A DNA stretch of 41,719 nt from UBA1227 sp045599345 (GTDB taxonomy: Bacteria; Bacillota; Clostridia; Oscillospirales; Acutalibacteraceae). The notes beneath the pieces are model-generated. The model was given only the letters and a program-made list of their open reading frames with translations. It did not search any database and was not told the DNA's origin. Below are positions 6,607 through 14,940 of this stretch, piece by piece. Within the stretch, counting starts at the first letter, position 1, and each line of letters opens with the position of its first letter. A program made the translations under genes and the position numbers. Where the stretch lies: the NCBI GenBank assembly GCA_045599345.1, contig JAZRVV010000032.1, positions 1 through 41,719 of the forward strand. The letters are read 5' to 3'.

Positions 6607-8130
6607 TTAGCCTAATGCTGAAATATCAAGTTTGTCAAATCCTGCGAGGAATCCCTTGGCATCAAGAAGGATATCCTGCACCCCACCATCCTTGTTTGTC
6701 TCGATATTGAGAGGAAGGATTGGATCGTGAACTGAAAGGCGGAGAAGCATCCAACCATCAGCATCCGTCTTGGTAGCACGTACGCCCTCAAAGCTATCGT
6801 TTGCTACAACATATGCCTCGTTATCACGAAGCCATTTGTCGAGCTCGTCGAGCACCATATTGCCATATGACTTAAAGTCTGGATCAAGAATCTTGATCCT
6901 GTACTCCTCTGCCTCTACAGGCTCAGTTAAATCCTCGATAAGAGAATCAAGGGTACGGCCTTCCTTTTGCATCTGAGCGGCCTTAATTATGATTTTGGTC
7001 ATAAGGTAAGCTCCGTCATCAAGGAAGTAGTTCTCGCGCATTGCAGCGTGTCCAGAGGTCTCTATAGCGAGTGGAGAGTTTACACACTCCTCCATATTGA
7101 GTCGCTTGGACTCGTTAATGACATTTTTATAGCCTCTCTTGAAGCGGTGATGCTTGCCACCGAGAGTATCCTCAATAAATGTCTTGAGACCCGAACTCGT
7201 TACTGAGTCAGTAACGATTGTGCCGCCCTCGTTGCCCTCAAGTGCTATCACACTAGCAAGTGCAATCAACGCATTTCGGTTGATTTCCTTGCCATCAGCA
7301 GCAACGCATGCAGCCCTGTCAACGTCTGTATCAAAGATAACACCAAGGTCAGCATTGTTATCAAGAACAGCCTTGGAAATTGCAGCCATGGCAACCTTGT
7401 TTTCTGGGTTTGGTATGTGATTTGGGAACATACCATCAGGCTCCAAGAACTGGCTGCCTTCTATGTCAGCACCAAGAGGTGCCAAAACCTTTTCAGCATA
7501 GAAACCGCCAACGCCGTTGCCTGCATCAACAACAATATGGAAACCACGAAGTGGTCTTGAATAGTCGTCAGCGTTTACATCTGCACAGATCTTCTCTCGA
7601 AGCATCTGAGCATAGTTTGTCATGTAGTTTACTTCCTCAATTTCGCCCTTTGGCATGTCGGCTGGAAGTTCAGGCTTTACTTCATACTGAGCATTTGTGA
7701 GGATAGCCTCAATATCACTGCCCTCAAGTCCGCCCTTGCGAATAAAGAACTTGAGTCCGTTCTTGTTCCAAGGATGGTGGCTCGCTGTAATCTCGATTGA
7801 GGCATCACAGCCAAAGTCAACTGTTGTCATAAACATGGCAGGTGTTGAGCAAAGGCCACAGTCCTTGATATTGATACCACAGTCAAGAAGTGGTGGTAAA
7901 ACAGCGGTCTTGATGCGCTCGGCAGACACGCGTGAGTCATGACCGATTGCAACAGTAAAGAGTTCGCCACTCTGTGGGATTACGTTCTCGTAAAGCCAAG
8001 CTGCAAAACCATAAGAAATTGCAGTTAAAGCCTCGTCAGTCAAATTGACATCCTCCCCCAAAACACCAGCTACTGCCGTGCCACGGATGTCAGTACCACT
8101 TTTAAGTGGTCCGTATATTTCATCTAGCAT
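6607..8130 (-). CDS. Phosphomannomutase/phosphoglucomutase family protein
   Basis: An alpha-D-phosphohexomutase that moves phosphate between C1 and C6 of glucose or mannose via a phosphoserine. The four family loops are visible in 507 residues: the phosphoserine loop TASHHP (S117), the metal loop DTDVDR (D267, D269, D271), the sugar-specificity loop ETSGH (357-361) and a C-terminal phosphate-binding segment near SFEGVRATKTDADGW. The phosphoserine loop normally reads TASHNP; the Asn-to-His change is mild. GTDIRG at residues 12-17 is the usual N-terminal motif. The ATG at 8130 is preceded by AAGGAG. The gene stands alone, with its own extended -10 promoter and a shared terminator. Glucose versus mannose preference cannot be told from sequence. 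Confidence 0.88.
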   Translation of the reverse strand: MLDEIYGPLKSGTDIRGTAVAGVLGEDVNLTDEALTAISYGFAAWLYENVIPQSGELFTVAIGHDSRVSAERIKTAVLPPLLDCGINIKDCGLCSTPAMFMTTVDFGCDASIEITASHHPWNKNGLKFFIRKGGLEGSDIEAILTNAQYEVKPELPADMPKGEIEEVNYMTNYAQMLREKICADVNADDYSRPLRGFHIVVDAGNGVGGFYAEKVLAPLGADIEGSQFLEPDGMFPNHIPNPENKVAMAAISKAVLDNNADLGVIFDTDVDRAACVAADGKEINRNALIALASVIALEGNEGGTIVTDSVTSSGLKTFIEDTLGGKHHRFKRGYKNVINESKRLNMEECVNSPLAIETSGHAAMRENYFLDDGAYLMTKIIIKAAQMQKEGRTLDSLIEDLTEPVEAEEYRIKILDPDFKSYGNMVLDELDKWLRDNEAYVVANDSFEGVRATKTDADGWMLLRLSVHDPILPLNIETNKDGGVQDILLDAKGFLAGFDKLDISALG

Positions 8131-8166
8131 AAGATTCTCCTTGCTATCTAAAACTTATGATTAATA

Positions 8167-8195
8167 ATTATACCATAAAACGGCTCTATCATTAG
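8167..8195 (-). promoter_or_regulatory. Extended -10 promoter of the phosphohexomutase gene
   Basis: On the minus strand TATGGTATAAT ends at 8167 (TATAAT 8172-8167), giving a TGnTATAAT element. The -35 region (near 8190-8195, CTAATG) is poor, as often tolerated with an extended -10. It lies in the 104-base gap behind the lipase gene. Confidence 0.55.
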
Positions 8196-8234
8196 GGTTA
8201 CAATTAGTTACAGTAATTGGACATAACAAAGGAA

Positions 8235-9500
8235 TCAGTCCAAATAATTGACAAAATCAATCATATCCTTTGCAGAGGTATAGAAGTTCGTAACCTCTCC
8301 TGCTGGAGAGCAATAGTAACCATGTGATACTCCCATATCAGTTGGCATACATACCCAAACTCCCTTGTCTATGTGCATTCCGTCCTTGTAATCAACAAAG
8401 TTGTCTGCATCTGTGTCTGGGTACCTCGCACTAATTACAGGCACTAAACCGTCGTTTGCCTCCCACTCTTTTCCAAGCACTTTTCCATCTATTACGATGT
8501 GTGTCAAAGCCTTGGTAAACTTCTCAGCTGGTGTTAGGAATTTATTGTTACCACCCTCAAGGCTTGCCGCACAAGAGATGTAATAAACACTTGGAACCGT
8601 CGGGAACTTCTTATTTAAAACGGATGCGCCATTTATAGTCATATCATATCCGCAGTGGTCCTTGGATGATGATATCTTGAGGTCGTTTAAGAGATCAATT
8701 TTATCTGTTACTCCCCACTGGTCTATCATTGGGTCGTACGCATTGTCCTTGTCATAGAGTTTGTTCATCACTGCTGTGAATACAAATGAAAGGTATGTAT
8801 CATTCATTATGTTAGCAAGCGGTGCGCCATTTGATGGCGATGCAAGCGTTACAACAGCATGAACCGCATCGGCGTGTCCTCCGCGGAAAAGCTCGGAGCA
8901 ATTGTCACCCGATGCCTCAACCTCTGCTGTTGAGCCATAGGCCAAGAGGCTGGTGAGCACCCTTATTGTCGGACCACCAAAGGAATGTCCGACAAGGTTA
9001 ATCTTGGTTTTAAGGTCCCAAGGCTCTCCCATTGTAGCCTTGCCAGAATAGTCACGGCCATAGCGTTCATGGCCGTATTCTCTTGAATGCGCCTCACCGT
9101 AGTCAACCCTTGTGCCAGTGAGCTGCGCATAGAGCTCACACGCTCTATCGTACGCACTGCCCACTGGGCTCACGGACGGCGCATATACATCGTAGTCATT
9201 TGCACGCAAGTAATCTATCAAATCTGTGTCTTTGCTAAGCCCCCAATAAGGCATCTTCTCCTGCATTGGGGCGTTTTCGCCCCAGCCCATCATTCCATGA
9301 ACAAAAACAAATGGATATGAATCCTCTGTCACGGTATTATCAATTGATGTGTCAATTGTGATGTCTCCAATAGGTGTTACATCTTTTGCAGTACCCTTTA
9401 ATGGAATTGCTACAAGTATCAAAGGTATCAAGATAAGCAAAACAAGAAGGACAGCTATGACCTTCAAAATTAGTTTTAATATTTTACTTAAAATAATCAT
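8235..9500 (-). CDS. Membrane-anchored triacylglycerol lipase-like hydrolase
   Basis: A secreted or surface-tethered alpha/beta hydrolase resembling the family I.5 lipases of Geobacillus and Staphylococcus. Residues 10-33 form one strongly hydrophobic segment with no lipoprotein cysteine, so a signal anchor is likely. The oxyanion segment YPFVFVHGMMGWG starts near residue 62, the nucleophile elbow is GHSFGG with S173, the acid is D350 in ANDGLVPVISARYP, and H393 in MGVSHGYY completes the triad. The I.5-type insertions and a conserved Asp/His-rich region around residues 131-152 fit this group, whose members bind zinc. Length 421 residues is typical. The ribosome binding site is weak (GGTGA). 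A role in lipid or ester breakdown is likely; the substrate is not evident. Confidence 0.8.
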   Translation of the reverse strand: MIILSKILKLILKVIAVLLVLLILIPLILVAIPLKGTAKDVTPIGDITIDTSIDNTVTEDSYPFVFVHGMMGWGENAPMQEKMPYWGLSKDTDLIDYLRANDYDVYAPSVSPVGSAYDRACELYAQLTGTRVDYGEAHSREYGHERYGRDYSGKATMGEPWDLKTKINLVGHSFGGPTIRVLTSLLAYGSTAEVEASGDNCSELFRGGHADAVHAVVTLASPSNGAPLANIMNDTYLSFVFTAVMNKLYDKDNAYDPMIDQWGVTDKIDLLNDLKISSSKDHCGYDMTINGASVLNKKFPTVPSVYYISCAASLEGGNNKFLTPAEKFTKALTHIVIDGKVLGKEWEANDGLVPVISARYPDTDADNFVDYKDGMHIDKGVWVCMPTDMGVSHGYYCSPAGEVTNFYTSAKDMIDFVNYLD

Positions 9501-9515
9501 TTAATCACCAACAAA

Positions 9516-9524
9516 ATTATATCA
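9516..9524 (-). promoter_or_regulatory. Possible extended -10 element before the lipase gene
   Basis: TGATATAAT (9524-9516, minus strand) would start transcription about 9 bases before the lipase ATG, giving a very short leader. The region where a -35 box would sit is the tRNA terminator hairpin and does not match consensus. Tentative. Confidence 0.35.
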
Positions 9525-9529
9525 CAGAT

Positions 9530-9564
9530 AAAGCAAAAGGGCCAAGTATAATACTTGGCCCTTT
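9530..9564 (-). terminator. Terminator of the tRNA cluster
   Basis: AAAGGGCCAAGTA (9536-9548) and TACTTGGCCCTTT (9552-9564) form a perfect 13-bp stem with a 3-base loop directly after tRNA-Gln. On the minus strand the stem runs into TTTTGCTTT. It separates the tRNA genes from the lipase gene. Confidence 0.8.
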
Positions 9565-9566
9565 GC

Positions 9567-9641
9567 TGGCAGGGATGGCAGGATTTGAACCTACGAGTCA
9601 CGGAGTCAAAGTCCGTTGCCTTACCCCTTGGCGACATCCCC
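9567..9641 (-). tRNA. tRNA-Gln (UUG)
   Basis: The 75-base cloverleaf includes an encoded CCA. The acceptor stem GGGGATG pairs with CATCCCT (one G-U), the anticodon arm is ACGGA-CTTTGAC-TCCGT with anticodon TTG, and the T-loop GTTCAAATC is standard. It lies immediately after an intrinsic terminator that follows tRNA-His. Confidence 0.95.
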
Positions 9642-9644
9642 TTG

Positions 9645-9681
9645 TATAAAAAAATAGAGGCGGCATTAAAGCCGCCTCTAT
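9645..9681 (-). terminator. Intrinsic terminator between tRNA-His and tRNA-Gln
   Basis: ATAGAGGCGGC (9654-9664) and GCCGCCTCTAT (9671-9681) form an 11-bp GC-rich stem with a 6-base loop. On the minus strand it is followed by seven T residues (9653-9647). This is a textbook terminator inside the tRNA array, only a few bases before tRNA-Gln. Confidence 0.8.
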
Positions 9682-9687
9682 GGCTTC

Positions 9688-9765
9688 TGGGGTGGATAAT
9701 CGGATTCGAACCGATGGTCTCAAGTGCCACAAACTTGCGCGTTAACCAACTACGCTATACCCACC
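9688..9765 (-). tRNA. tRNA-His (GUG)
   Basis: The 78-base gene has encoded CCA and the extra 5' G (G-1) facing C73 that is typical of tRNA-His. The acceptor GTGGGTA pairs with TATCCAC, and the anticodon arm is CAAGT-TTGTGGC-ACTTG with anticodon GTG. It lies 3 bases after tRNA-Arg. Confidence 0.96.
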
Positions 9766-9768
9766 ATA

Positions 9769-9845
9769 TGGCACGCTGAAAGGGATTCGAACCCCCGACC
9801 CTCTGCTTAGAAGGCAGATGCTCTATCCAACTGAGCTATCAGCGC
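9769..9845 (-). tRNA. tRNA-Arg (UCU)
   Basis: The 77-base cloverleaf has encoded CCA. The acceptor GCGCTGA pairs with TCAGCGT (first pair G-U), the D-arm is AGCTCAGTTGGATAGAGCA, and the anticodon arm TCTGC-CTTCTAA-GCAGA has anticodon TCT, reading AGA/AGG codons. Confidence 0.96.
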
Positions 9846-9859
9846 GTATGTTCACAAAA

Positions 9860-9933
<74 letters not shown>

Positions 9934-9951
9934 ATCTTTGCGACGGTGAAT

Positions 9952-9980
9952 ATTCTATCATACCCACCGTCGACTGTCAA
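9952..9980 (-). promoter_or_regulatory. Promoter of the tRNA array
   Basis: On the minus strand TTGACA (9980-9975) and TAGAAT (9957-9952) have a 17-base spacer, placing the start about 13 bases before tRNA-Gly. The arms CGACGGTG and CACCGTCG (9941-9972) form an 8-bp inverted repeat enclosing the -10 box. It has no T-run, so it is not an obvious terminator for clpE. Confidence 0.7.
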
Positions 9981-9998
9981 CAATATTTTAAGCTAAAA

Positions 9999-12332
9999 TC
10001 AAGCCTGTTTTACAACGAGTTCGTCGCCATCAACCGACACATTTATGCACGTTACAGGCGTTCCGTCAGCATCGATAATAATGTCTGCTATACGGTCCTC
10101 GATGTTGCGTCTGATGACGTTTCTAAGGTCGCGTGCTCCACGTACGCCTGAGTCCATCATAGAGACGATTTTAGCTGGAACATCATCATTCCATGAGAAT
10201 GTGATTCCCTTGTCACGAAGAGGCTCCTGGAGCTCCTCAAGCATGAGTACAGATATGTCTGCATAGTTCTCATCAGAGAGTTCGTTAAATACAACAACTT
10301 CGTCAACACGACCGATGAATTCTGGGCGAAGGAAATCACGGAGAGCCTTCATAGCCTTCTCCTTGTCTGCCTCCTCCTGAGTCTTGCCAAATCCAAGCGC
10401 ATTTTCACGGCGCTCTGAACCTGCATTTGAGGTCATAACGATAACAGTATTTTCAAAGTTTACGGTCCTACCCTGTGCGTCATTAATTCTGCCTTCATCA
10501 AGGATTTGAAGAAGGATATTCATAACATCTGGGTGAGCCTTTTCAATCTCATCAAAGAGGATTACTGAATATGGCTTACGGCGAACCTTTTCTGTGAGCT
10601 GGCCAGCCTCGTCATATCCAACATATCCCGGAGGTGAACCGATGATACGAGATACGCTGAACTTCTCCATAAATTCAGACATATCAAGTCTTATCAATGT
10701 CTCTGGTGTATCAAAGAGTTCCTGCGACAGGCGCTTTACAAGCTCTGTCTTACCAACGCCTGTTGGGCCAACAAAGATAAAGCTTGCTGGTCTGCGTCTT
10801 GTATTAATCTGGATACGTGAACGCTTAACTGCTGCTGCAACAGCAGCAACTGCCTCATCCTGTCCCTTGACATGGAGCTTGAGATTTTTCTCAAGGTCAG
10901 CAAGCTTCTTAAGGTCAGACTCGATTACCTTGGATGCTGGGATGCCAGTCCAAAGCTGGATAACCTTTGCAAGGTCCTCTTCTTTTACCTCATTGTCTGC
11001 CGCAGCCTTTTGAAGCTCTGGAAGTTTTGCTTCAAAAGTTGAAATCTCTGCCTTGGCCTTGGCCTGCTCCTCGTAATCTGGATTCTCTGTGTCTGCTTCC
11101 ATATCCTCAAGATCAGCTTTGGCATCCGCCAAATCCTTCTCCATAATTTCAGCCTCAGAGATAGCCTTGTTGCGAAGGTTTGCACATGTGCAAGCCTCAT
11201 CAAGAAGGTCGATTGCCTTGTCTGGAAGGAATCTGTCTGTGATATAGCGCTCAGAGAGAACTACTGCCCTATGAACAAGTGCGTCAGAAATCTGAACACG
11301 GTGATAGTTCTCATAATATGACTTGATACCACAGAGGACCTCATAAGTCTGTTCAATAGATGGCTCATCTATCTTAACAGGTTGGAAACGGCGCTCAAGC
11401 GCTGCATCCTTTTCGATGTGCTTTCTGTACTCGTTAAAAGTAGTAGCACCAATCACTTGAATCTCACCGCGTGAGAGCGCTGGCTTTAAAATATTTGCAG
11501 CATTCATTGAGCCCTCTGCATCACCGGTACCAACAAGGTTGTGTACCTCATCGATAAAGAGGATGATATTGCCTTCTTTTTTAACTTCTTCTACGAGGCC
11601 CTTGATACGGCTCTCGAACTGGCCTCTGAACTGGGTACCAGCAACAAGCGCTGTAAGGTCAAGAAGTTGAATCTCCTTGTCCTTGAGCTTTGCTGGAACG
11701 TCGCCTGAGGCTATGCGAAGGGCAAGGCCCTCAGCAATAGCTGTCTTACCAACACCTGGCTCACCAATAAGGCAAGGGTTGTTCTTGGAACGACGGCAAA
11801 GTATTTGAATTGTACGTGAAATCTCTTGTTCACGGCCTATGATGGCGTCGAGTTTACCATCCCTCGCCTTTTCGGTGAGGTCTGTGCAATAGGTTGAAAG
11901 GTAACGACGCTTTTTCTTGTCGCCCTTTTCTCCTTTCTTGCGACGGCGCTTTTTGCCCTTGTCCTCTTCTTCCTCTTTCTCCTTTGGCTCGGCTGGTACG
12001 CCAAAGCCACCGGCGAAATTGTTATTTCCGCCAAGGGCACCAAAGAGGCTTGAAAGGTCAGGCATAGATGGTGTGCCACCCTCTTCGAAGTCATCCGCAT
12101 CATCGTTATAACCCATGAGCGAATTAAACTGCTCCGATATGGTATCTAAATCCTCAGGATTGATACCCATCTTGTCCATCATTGACTTTACTGGACCAAT
12201 GTTAAGCTCGCATGCGCACTTGAGGCAGTATCCCTCAGGCTCGCCCTGCTCTTGACCATTTGGTCCATCGATTTTTGAAACAAACACAACCGCTGGATTC
12301 TGTTTGCATCTTACACAAAGCATTTGTTTCAT
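9999..12332 (-). CDS. clpE: ClpE/ClpC-type AAA+ unfoldase with N-terminal zinc finger
   Basis: A HSP100 unfoldase expected to feed proteins to ClpP. The 777-residue chain begins with a four-cysteine zinc finger (C6, C9, C36, C39), the mark of ClpE rather than ClpC. A low-complexity linker follows, Gly/Asn-rich at about 97-112 and then a dense acidic-to-basic stretch at 117-143. AAA-1 has Walker A GEPGVGKT (190-197) and Walker B ILFIDEVH; a coiled-coil middle region lies at about 395-445; AAA-2 has GPTGVGKT, VILFDEIEKAHPDV and the sensor/arginine region RPEFIGRVDE. The charged linker is unusual. The gene is six bases after pgsA. No CtsR or CIRCE site is visible, and expression seems tied to the upstream run of genes. 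Confidence 0.88.
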   Translation of the reverse strand: MKQMLCVRCKQNPAVVFVSKIDGPNGQEQGEPEGYCLKCACELNIGPVKSMMDKMGINPEDLDTISEQFNSLMGYNDDADDFEEGGTPSMPDLSSLFGALGGNNNFAGGFGVPAEPKEKEEEEDKGKKRRRKKGEKGDKKKRRYLSTYCTDLTEKARDGKLDAIIGREQEISRTIQILCRRSKNNPCLIGEPGVGKTAIAEGLALRIASGDVPAKLKDKEIQLLDLTALVAGTQFRGQFESRIKGLVEEVKKEGNIILFIDEVHNLVGTGDAEGSMNAANILKPALSRGEIQVIGATTFNEYRKHIEKDAALERRFQPVKIDEPSIEQTYEVLCGIKSYYENYHRVQISDALVHRAVVLSERYITDRFLPDKAIDLLDEACTCANLRNKAISEAEIMEKDLADAKADLEDMEADTENPDYEEQAKAKAEISTFEAKLPELQKAAADNEVKEEDLAKVIQLWTGIPASKVIESDLKKLADLEKNLKLHVKGQDEAVAAVAAAVKRSRIQINTRRRPASFIFVGPTGVGKTELVKRLSQELFDTPETLIRLDMSEFMEKFSVSRIIGSPPGYVGYDEAGQLTEKVRRKPYSVILFDEIEKAHPDVMNILLQILDEGRINDAQGRTVNFENTVIVMTSNAGSERRENALGFGKTQEEADKEKAMKALRDFLRPEFIGRVDEVVVFNELSDENYADISVLMLEELQEPLRDKGITFSWNDDVPAKIVSMMDSGVRGARDLRNVIRRNIEDRIADIIIDADGTPVTCINVSVDGDELVVKQA

Positions 12333-12338
12333 CTAAAG

Positions 12339-13010
12339 TTATTCCTCTGTTTCATTGGATTTTTTCAAATTCTCCTGTCTTGCCTTAACTCGAGTCACAA
12401 TGTCAGGGATATATGACGTAAATGCCGCAAGAGTCAAGAATGCAGAAACGCACACCAATACTATAATGAGTGGGCGTGGCATAACCCAGAACTTGGCAAA
12501 AGCGCCAAAGCCTGGCGCAAACAGCATCAATAGTCCCATTACTACGTAAAATGTTGCTGTCGCAACCTTGCCGTAAATAATTGCCGCTTGCGGAACAATG
12601 TCCATTGAGAGCAAGACAAAACTTCCTACAATCATCGAGAATTCCTTGAGTATAAAGAGAAGGAATACGTATGAGAAAATCTTAAAGACTTTGTCATCCG
12701 ATTGATTGAACTCTCTGAAATAGACAACTGTTACTGTAATTTGAGTAAGTTTGTCAGCTGCTGGGTCAAGGAGCTTGCCAAGCTTACTTATCTGATTGAA
12801 TTTTCTCGCAATCTTGCCATCGAAGAGGTCTGTAAGACCTGAGATAAAGATAACAAGAACTGCTATTAGATACTTCTTTGTCACGAAGAAGTAAACGAAG
12901 AAAGGAATCGCAATAATGCGGAGCATAGAAAGAACATTTGGAATAGTCCAAACATTTTGGCCCATGTCCTCAAATTGAGCTTTTAATGTGTTCATGCCTT
13001 GATTGCTCAT
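12339..13010 (-). CDS. pgsA: CDP-alcohol phosphatidyltransferase, PgsA-like
   Basis: A membrane enzyme that transfers a phosphatidyl group from CDP-diacylglycerol to an alcohol, most likely glycerol-3-phosphate, for phosphatidylglycerol synthesis. The complete family signature D-x2-D-G-x2-A-R-x8-G-x3-D-x3-D is present, with D61, D64, G65, A68, R69, G78, D82 and D86. About six hydrophobic segments surround it in 223 residues. The ATG at 13010 has AAAGGAG. A cardiolipin synthase or other acceptor specificity cannot be excluded. It is part of the run from ruvA to clpE. Confidence 0.85.
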   Translation of the reverse strand: MSNQGMNTLKAQFEDMGQNVWTIPNVLSMLRIIAIPFFVYFFVTKKYLIAVLVIFISGLTDLFDGKIARKFNQISKLGKLLDPAADKLTQITVTVVYFREFNQSDDKVFKIFSYVFLLFILKEFSMIVGSFVLLSMDIVPQAAIIYGKVATATFYVVMGLLMLFAPGFGAFAKFWVMPRPLIIVLVCVSAFLTLAAFTSYIPDIVTRVKARQENLKKSNETEE

Positions 13011-13022
13011 GATTTTTCTCCT

Positions 13023-14180
13023 TTATTTACATCTTGCAATCTCGCCCATCTTGTAGAGATAGGTTCGGTTTCCAAGATTGAATACTGATATTGCTGTATT
13101 GTCTACATCATACTCGTGCTGAACATTGCCACTTGTTTTGTAGACATATACTTTATCCCCAACTAAAAGTGAAATCCTGCCCTGATATACGCACATTGAA
13201 TCAACAGGCTTATCAAATTTCGCAGTAAATAGTTCGTTAAATGATGGTGAGTAACAGATTAACTTTTCACTATTTGTACTTCCATGCTCAGCGAGCACAA
13301 GTGCAGTGAATCCGTCCTCTGAAAATGCAAAGTTTGAAATTGCACTCGAATCATACTCGATGTTCTCTACGTTCTTTGCGCTCTTGATAAATGAAATCAA
13401 GTTGTTGCCAATAGCAACCACGTTATCATTCTTTGCAAAATGTAGAGCTATAATCGCAGTGCCCTCGTACTCTTGCTCTATGCGTGGTTCCTTGTAATCA
13501 AAATCAAACACATACACCTTGGAGTACACTTCACCATTTCTGGCACCTACTACAGATACAGCAACAAAACTACCGTTGTCTGAAAGATCAACTGATGTGA
13601 TGCTGTCCTGCGAACATACCCAAGTAAAGATTGTTTCCTTGTAGTTGCTGCCATAAACCATAAGTTTAGAAGCAGAGTCCTTTGAGAAAGTCGCAAGCGC
13701 AAGATTACCCTTTGCGCCCATTGCGGCAGTAATAATCTTTTCATCCTCTTTAGTTTCGCCAGAAAACAGCGTGTCTGTTCTGTTTTCTACCCTAAAGCGA
13801 TTTCCATTTTGGTTGTAGACTACAGCTTTACTTCCCTTAACACTCATTCTTGGTTTTGCATAAGTGTGAGCAGTCTGTTTAATCTCCTTTGCTGTTGAAT
13901 CAAGTGACATCGTCTCTTGATTTGTAAGAACAAAGAGGTCACCGTTTAGAACAGTGATGTCTTCTATCGAACCAGAGTTTATCTTGTAAGGGTATCCCTC
14001 ACCCGGATTGAGTCCTGAGAAGAACGCCCTAAAGTTGTCGTTAATATCGGTAACCGAAGCAATGTTAAGGCGTTCAGCCGCTACAAGTAACAGCGCAAAT
14101 ACAACCAAGAATACAAGCAATATTCTAAATGCGATCTTGGTACCACGAGTAGGTTTAAATTTAAACTTCTTCGTCGCCAC
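13023..14180 (-). CDS. DUF5711-like membrane-anchored beta-propeller protein
   Basis: Function unknown. A basic N-terminus (ATKKFKFKPTRGTK) precedes one membrane segment (about residues 15-37 of the longer frame), followed by an extracytoplasmic domain of about 340 residues built of repeated beta blades (SITSVDLSDNGSFVAVSVVG, NVVAIGNNLISFI, SNFAFSEDGFTALVL). This architecture resembles DUF5711 proteins of Clostridia (recalled). The frame is open from a GTG at 14189, but the GTG at 14180 is preferred because GGAGG lies 8 bases before it, whereas the first GTG overlaps that site. It overlaps the truA end by 20 bases, so the two are coupled. A surface sensor or envelope scaffold role is conjecture. 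Confidence 0.75.
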   Translation of the reverse strand: MATKKFKFKPTRGTKIAFRILLVFLVVFALLLVAAERLNIASVTDINDNFRAFFSGLNPGEGYPYKINSGSIEDITVLNGDLFVLTNQETMSLDSTAKEIKQTAHTYAKPRMSVKGSKAVVYNQNGNRFRVENRTDTLFSGETKEDEKIITAAMGAKGNLALATFSKDSASKLMVYGSNYKETIFTWVCSQDSITSVDLSDNGSFVAVSVVGARNGEVYSKVYVFDFDYKEPRIEQEYEGTAIIALHFAKNDNVVAIGNNLISFIKSAKNVENIEYDSSAISNFAFSEDGFTALVLAEHGSTNSEKLICYSPSFNELFTAKFDKPVDSMCVYQGRISLLVGDKVYVYKTSGNVQHEYDVDNTAISVFNLGNRTYLYKMGEIARCK

Positions 14181-14928
14181 TTGCTTCACCTCCGTAATAT
14201 ACTTTGTTGAGATACAGGCCGTGCGCTGGGGCAGTGCGTCCAGCCTTGGTCCTGTCTTTTAGTTCAAGTAGTTTTGGTATGTATCCCTGCTCAAACTTAC
14301 CCTCATTGATAAAGAGCAAGGTGCCTACCATTATGCGAACCATGTTGTAGAGGAAGCCATCACCTGTCACGCTAAAGGTGACCTCGTCACCGTCGCGTGT
14401 GACACTGGCGTCATATATGGTTCGCGTCATATCCTCCAAATCGGATTTGGCACCGCACAGTGACGTAAAGTCATGTGTGCCAATAAAATCCTTTGCCTGT
14501 GCATTGAGCATCTTAGCATCGATTACTGGCTTGTACAGCAATGCACGGCCATCAAGGAATGGGTCTGGCGCAACGCTGTTGTGGATTTTGTAAACATACT
14601 GTTTTGCAGTACATGAATAGCGTGGATGGAAATCATCTGGGACCTCTGATACCGAGAACACTTTAACATCAGGCGGCAGCTTAAAATTTAAGGCGCCCTG
14701 TATCTTGTAACAAGTGGTATCCGCGTCAGTCCTAAACGTACAGCAATAATCATTGGCATGTACGCCTGCATCAGTACGTGAACATCCCACGACATCCACA
14801 CGCTCTCCAAAGATTGACTCGAGAGCGTCTTGAAGTGTGGACTGTACTGTCACGATTCCATTGTCCTGCACCTGCCATCCATGATAGCCTGTGCCAAGAT
14901 ACTTCAGTCTAAGTAAAATCTGTCTCAA
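14161..14928 (-). CDS. truA: tRNA pseudouridine(38-40) synthase TruA
   Basis: Makes pseudouridine at positions 38-40 of the tRNA anticodon arm. The catalytic motif GCSRTDAGVHA carries D53; YLGTGYHGWQVQ at the N-terminus, GTHDFTSLC and GDGFLYNMVRIMVGTLL are family blocks. Length 255 is normal. The start is TTG at 14928 with AGGAG six bases upstream, just after the ecfT stop. The order ecfA1-ecfA2-ecfT-truA is widely conserved in Firmicutes. Confidence 0.95.
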   Translation of the reverse strand: MRQILLRLKYLGTGYHGWQVQDNGIVTVQSTLQDALESIFGERVDVVGCSRTDAGVHANDYCCTFRTDADTTCYKIQGALNFKLPPDVKVFSVSEVPDDFHPRYSCTAKQYVYKIHNSVAPDPFLDGRALLYKPVIDAKMLNAQAKDFIGTHDFTSLCGAKSDLEDMTRTIYDASVTRDGDEVTFSVTGDGFLYNMVRIMVGTLLFINEGKFEQGYIPKLLELKDRTKAGRTAPAHGLYLNKVYYGGEASGDEEV

Positions 14929-14940
14929 GATTATCTCCTA

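Noticed and set aside
9941..9972. Inverted repeat CGACGGTG/CACCGTCG as a terminator of clpE
   Set aside because: The loop is about 16 bases and no T-run follows; the repeat instead encloses the -10 box of the tRNA promoter.
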